A stretch of 32,437 bases of DNA, from assembly GCF_004335975.1 (NCBI RefSeq), contig NZ_PSZO01000010.1, positions 1 through 32,437 of the forward strand, written 5' to 3'. Under the pieces are notes generated by a model. It worked only from the letters and a program-made list of their open reading frames with translations. It ran no database searches and was not told where the DNA came from. A program made the translations under genes and the position numbers. The stretch is from Mycoplasma marinum. Its GTDB lineage: Bacteria > Bacillota_I > Bacilli_A > Mycoplasmatales > Metamycoplasmataceae. This document shows, one piece after another, positions 30,230 to 32,437 of this stretch; position 1 is the first letter of the stretch; each line of letters begins with the position of its first letter.

Positions 30230-30256
30230 AACTACATTCTATTTTGTAGTTTTTTT
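30230..30256 (+). terminator. terminator of engB-hpt
   Basis: AACTACA (30230-30236) and TGTAGTT (30245-30251) form a perfect stem with a T-tract to 30256. Confidence 0.85.
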
Positions 30257-30359
30257 AATAAAAGTATTTTTTTACATATTTTAGTGGCTAATAAACAACT
30301 TTTTTGCCTATTTTTGAAAATAAAATAATTGATTTGTTATTTTTGAAAAATGGATGTTA

Positions 30360-30365
30360 TATAAT
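30360..30365 (+). promoter_or_regulatory. -10 box of the rhodanese-thioredoxin gene
   Basis: TATAAT (30360-30365) gives a leader of about 45 nt ending in the Shine-Dalgarno sequence AAAGGAG. I see no convincing -35 element. Confidence 0.5.
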
Positions 30366-30416
30366 ATACATATACAAAAAATAATTTAGTTAAATTAGCT
30401 ATGTAAAGGAGTTAGC

Positions 30417-31022
30417 ATGAAAAATATACAAGCAGAATGAGTTCAAGAAAATGCAAAAGAAATCGAATTAATTGATGTTAGAACACCCGAAGAGTTTTCT
30501 ATAGCACATGCAAATGGAGCTATTAATATACCAAAAGAAAATTTACTTGCAAAACCAGAAAAATATTTAGATAAAATGAAAGAATATTACATAATGTGTG
30601 GTTCTGGTGGTAGATCGCAATTTGTTATTACAAGTCTTTTTTCTAAAGGTTACAATTTAACAAATGTTTCTGGTGGAATCAAGGCTATGAATCCTGAAAA
30701 ATTAATTATTCCCAAAGCTCAGGAAATTGATGATTCAGAAAGAAAAATATTGTCTAAATTAAGAGATACAAAGGTAAATATTGTGATATTTTATTCTGAT
30801 ACTTGTGGAACATGTCAAATGCAAAAACCTGTTCTTAAAACACTAGAGCAAAAGTATGAAGATGTCTCATTAACAGAACTTAATATCATTGAGGAATCTA
30901 AAATAGCTAAGCAAGAACAAGTAATTGTGGCGCCTACTACTATTATTTTTATAGAAGGTAAGGAAAAATTTAGGTTTCAAGGATTTATGCCTGAAGCAGA
31001 TATACTAAAAAGATTTAAATAA
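30417..31022 (+). CDS. rhodanese-thioredoxin fusion protein
   Basis: The 201-aa protein has two domains. Residues 1-95 are a rhodanese: LIDVRTPEEFSIAHANGAIN, the active loop CGSGGRS with Cys61, and VSGGIKAM. Residues 115-201 are a thioredoxin fold: NIVIFYSDTCGTCQMQKP with CxxC at Cys130 and Cys133, the cis-Pro at 173 (APTT), and FRFQGFMPE. It could move sulfane sulfur from Cys61 to the thioredoxin dithiol or resolve a persulfide. UGA codon 8 is Trp, so the true start is well upstream of the first ATG of the standard-code frame (30576). It has an AAAGGAG Shine-Dalgarno sequence and no signal peptide, so it is cytoplasmic. Its role is inferred from the domains. Confidence 0.9.
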
Positions 31023-31042
31023 AGCGATTAATGTCGCTTTTT
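31021..31042 (+). terminator. terminator of the rhodanese-thioredoxin gene
   Basis: AAAGCGA (31021-31027) and TCGCTTT (31034-31040) form a perfect stem that overlaps the stop codon (31020-31022), followed by a T-rich stretch. Confidence 0.8.
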
Positions 31043-31051
31043 ATTTTTCCT

Positions 31052-31080
31052 TTACAAAGTAAACACTTTTATTGTATAAT
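31052..31080 (+). promoter_or_regulatory. promoter of rpsF-ssb-rpsR
   Basis: TTACAA (31052-31057), a 17-bp spacer and TATAAT (31075-31080). Confidence 0.7.
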
Positions 31081-31086
31081 ACTTTA

Positions 31087-31143
31087 CGAGTAAGTAATTA
31101 CTCCTTGGCAATCAATATGCCCAGAGACCAGAAGGAGGCCAAA
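31087..31143 (+). promoter_or_regulatory. structured rpsF leader
   Basis: GAGTAA (31088-31093) pairs with TTACTC (31098-31103). Just after, TTGGC (31105-31109) can pair with GCCAA overlapping the spacer after the Shine-Dalgarno sequence, while GGCA can alternatively pair with TGCC nearby. It could be an S6:S18 autoregulatory leader as known from other bacteria, but I do not see the full consensus. Confidence 0.35.
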
Positions 31144-31566
31144 ATGGCTAAATATGAAATTATGCTAGTTCTTGACCCTAAAGCTGACTCATCAATCATC
31201 GAAAAACAATCAAAAGAAGTTTTCGGTGGAGCAGCTAGCGTTAAAAAACTAGAAATCACTGATCTTGCTTATGAAATCAACAAATCAAACACAGGACAAT
31301 TTTTCCTGTTATCAGTTGAAACAGAAGGTTCAAACATTCAAGAATGAAACCGTAGATCAAACATCGTAAAAGAAATCTGAAGAAACTTAGTAATTAATCT
31401 AGATAACGAAGCTGGTTATAATAAACCTTTCGTAGAAAACAAATTCTCTAAATACCCAAGACTTAGAAAAAAACAAGCTGAAAGAAAAGCTGCAATGGAA
31501 GCTCGTAGAGCTGAAAGAGCTGCTTACTTAGCTAGACAAAACGCTTCTAAACCAGAGGACAAGTAA
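31144..31566 (+). CDS. rpsF: 30S ribosomal protein S6
   Basis: The 140-aa product begins MAKYEIMLVLDPKAD and has the S6 core with LEITDLAYEINKSNTGQFFL. A Lys/Arg/Ala-rich C-terminal tail follows, common in mollicutes. Two UGA codons (31345-31347 and 31375-31377) are Trp, and the frame continues to TAA 31564-31566. S6 binds S18 on the 30S platform; both are encoded in this operon with ssb between them. The start is fixed by AGGAGG six bases upstream. An upstream ATG in frame at 31072 overlaps the -10 box and is rejected. The stop overlaps the ssb ATG (TAATG). Confidence 0.96.
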
Positions 31567-32030
31567 TGAATAAAGTTTTATTAGTAGGGAATTTAGTTAG
31601 AGATCCAGAAACATATCAAACAAATTCAGGAATCAAATATACAAGATTTACTGTTGCTGTAAATAGGACTTTTGGAGAAGATCAAGCAGATTTTATACCA
31701 ATTGTTGCTTGAAGACAAACAGCAGAATTCATTGAGAAATACCTTTCAAAAGGTTCAAAAGTATCAGTTGAAGGAAGATTTTCTTCATCAACATATAAAA
31801 ATGCTCAAGATGAAACTGTAACTCGTTATGAAGTTACTGCTGACAGAGTAAACTCACTTGAATCAAGAGCACAAAGAGAAAATAGAATGAATCATACCGA
31901 ATCATCTTATAAAGCTCCTGAAAAAACTATTCAACCAACTAATACTACACACAATTCATCAGTTCAAAAAGACGAAATAGCTCAAACACAAGACGTTCCT
32001 TTAGACGTTCCTTGAGAGCTAGACTTATAG
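31566..32030 (+). CDS. ssb: single-stranded DNA-binding protein
   Basis: The 154-aa product begins MNKVLLVGNLVRDPET and contains IKYTRFTVAVNRTF, FIPIVAWRQTAEFIEKYL and GSKVSVEGRFSSSTYKN, the SSB OB-fold. The Trp in VAW is a UGA codon. A Ser/Asn/Gln-rich linker follows. The C-terminal tip reads DVPWELDL, where the canonical tip is DDDIPF; the Pro and an aromatic residue are kept but three residues follow. It protects single-stranded DNA and recruits repair and replication proteins by the tip. Translation is coupled to rpsF by TAATG, and its TAG stop lies inside the rpsR Shine-Dalgarno sequence. Confidence 0.94.
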
Positions 32031-32039
32031 GAGGCCAAA

Positions 32040-32294
32040 ATGGCATTTAACAATAGAAAACCTAAAAAAGTGGTAAAAAGAAGAAAACCTTGTTTCTTCC
32101 ACTTAGAGAAAATTAATTACATAGATTACAAAGATACAGAATTACTTGGTAGATTTATTAATAACCAAGGTAAAATTCTTGCTGCGGGTGTTACTGGAAC
32201 ATGCGCTAAGCACCAAAGATCACTTTCAACAGCAATAAAAAGAGCTAGATTAGTAGCTTTATTACCATTCGTTAAAGAAAGAGTTAGACGTTAA
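32040..32294 (+). CDS. rpsR: 30S ribosomal protein S18
   Basis: The 84-aa product has [32 protein letters not shown] and [18 protein letters not shown], the S18 signature, with a basic end. It partners S6 on the 30S platform. The start is preceded by AGGAGGCCAAA, the same bases as before rpsF, and its Shine-Dalgarno sequence overlaps the ssb stop codon. Conserved operon order rpsF-ssb-rpsR. The rplI gene that sometimes follows is not seen before the window ends. Confidence 0.97.
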   Translation: MAFNNRKPKKVVKRRKPCFFHLEKINYIDYKDTELLGRFINNQGKILAAGVTGTCAKHQRSLSTAIKRARLVALLPFVKERVRR

Positions 32295-32319
32295 TACATC
32301 TAATATTTTTTAGAAATGG

Positions 32320-32345
32320 AAAAATAGGGAATTCCCTATTTTCTT
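32320..32345 (+). terminator. terminator of rpsF-ssb-rpsR
   Basis: AAAATAGGG (32321-32329) and CCCTATTTT (32334-32342) form a perfect 9-bp stem with an AATT loop, then TTTTCTTC. Confidence 0.8.
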
Positions 32346-32356
32346 CATTGTAATTT

Positions 32357-32437
32357 AAAGTGCAACACTTTTACAGTTATAAATAAATTATACAAAAATT
32401 GTATATTAAAGATTCGGACTTGAAATGAGTTCGAGTT
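32357..32437. repeat. cluster of three inverted repeats at the right edge
   Basis: AAAGTG/CACTTT (32357-32371), TATACAA/TTGTATA (32389-32405) and CGGACT/AGTTCG (32415-32433, weakly extendable to the edge). No gene is visible. These may be promoter operators of the next gene or the end of a mobile element; the window stops before this can be told. Confidence 0.35.

Overview
The window comes from a wall-less mollicute, a Mycoplasma in the broad sense. Three things show this. Composition is strongly AT-rich. Almost every conserved gene stays in frame only if UGA is read as tryptophan. The one tRNA gene (13197-13272) has anticodon UCA, which decodes UGA and UGG. I cannot name the species; the two orphan proteins at 11188-12875 and the APC permease would fit a Hominis-group species, but that is a guess.

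Layout. At 1-81 is the tail of a transposase. Then come an unknown membrane protein (237-1835), a DegV/FakB fatty-acid-binding protein (1964-2794) and ppa on the minus strand (2973-3524). The heat-shock block follows: hrcA behind a CIRCE operator, three overlapping two-transmembrane genes that look like DUF4231/SLATT paralogues (4641-6110), a 30-residue Cys-rich micro-ORF (6252-6344), then grpE behind a second CIRCE, and dnaK. A 523-bp gap with mutually exclusive hairpins precedes an APC amino-acid permease (9610-11088). Next are a two-gene orphan operon (11188-12875), acpP, tRNA-Trp(UCA), and a second degV on the minus strand (13313-14137).

From 14214 to 29672 the order is ytpR, ytxG-like, ytxH-like, tyrS, rpsD, ezrA-like, thiI, dnaE, 5'-3' exonuclease, coaE, dnaB-like, dnaI, gapA, engB. 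As I recall the Bacillus subtilis map, this is close to the order there with the intervening genes deleted, so it looks like a compressed piece of ancestral Firmicutes chromosome. The window ends with hpt, a rhodanese-thioredoxin fusion, and the rpsF-ssb-rpsR operon.

Regulation. Twelve genes share one start architecture: a -10 hexamer, exactly six bases, then the start codon, with no Shine-Dalgarno sequence. This predicts leaderless mRNAs. A second class (dnaK, rpsD, gapA, rpsF, ssb/rpsR, the rhodanese-thioredoxin gene, dnaB and others) has Shine-Dalgarno motifs or translational coupling. Most transcription units end in a clear hairpin plus T-tract, and several terminators contain the stop codon of the gene they end.

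Functionally the window combines proteostasis (hrcA, grpE, dnaK), replication (dnaE, exonuclease, dnaB, dnaI, ssb), translation (tyrS, rpsD, rpsF, rpsR, tRNA-Trp, thiI, ytpR, engB), fatty-acid and CoA use (two degV, acpP, coaE), nucleotide salvage (hpt), glycolysis (gapA) and thiol/sulfur chemistry (rhodanese-thioredoxin, thiI).
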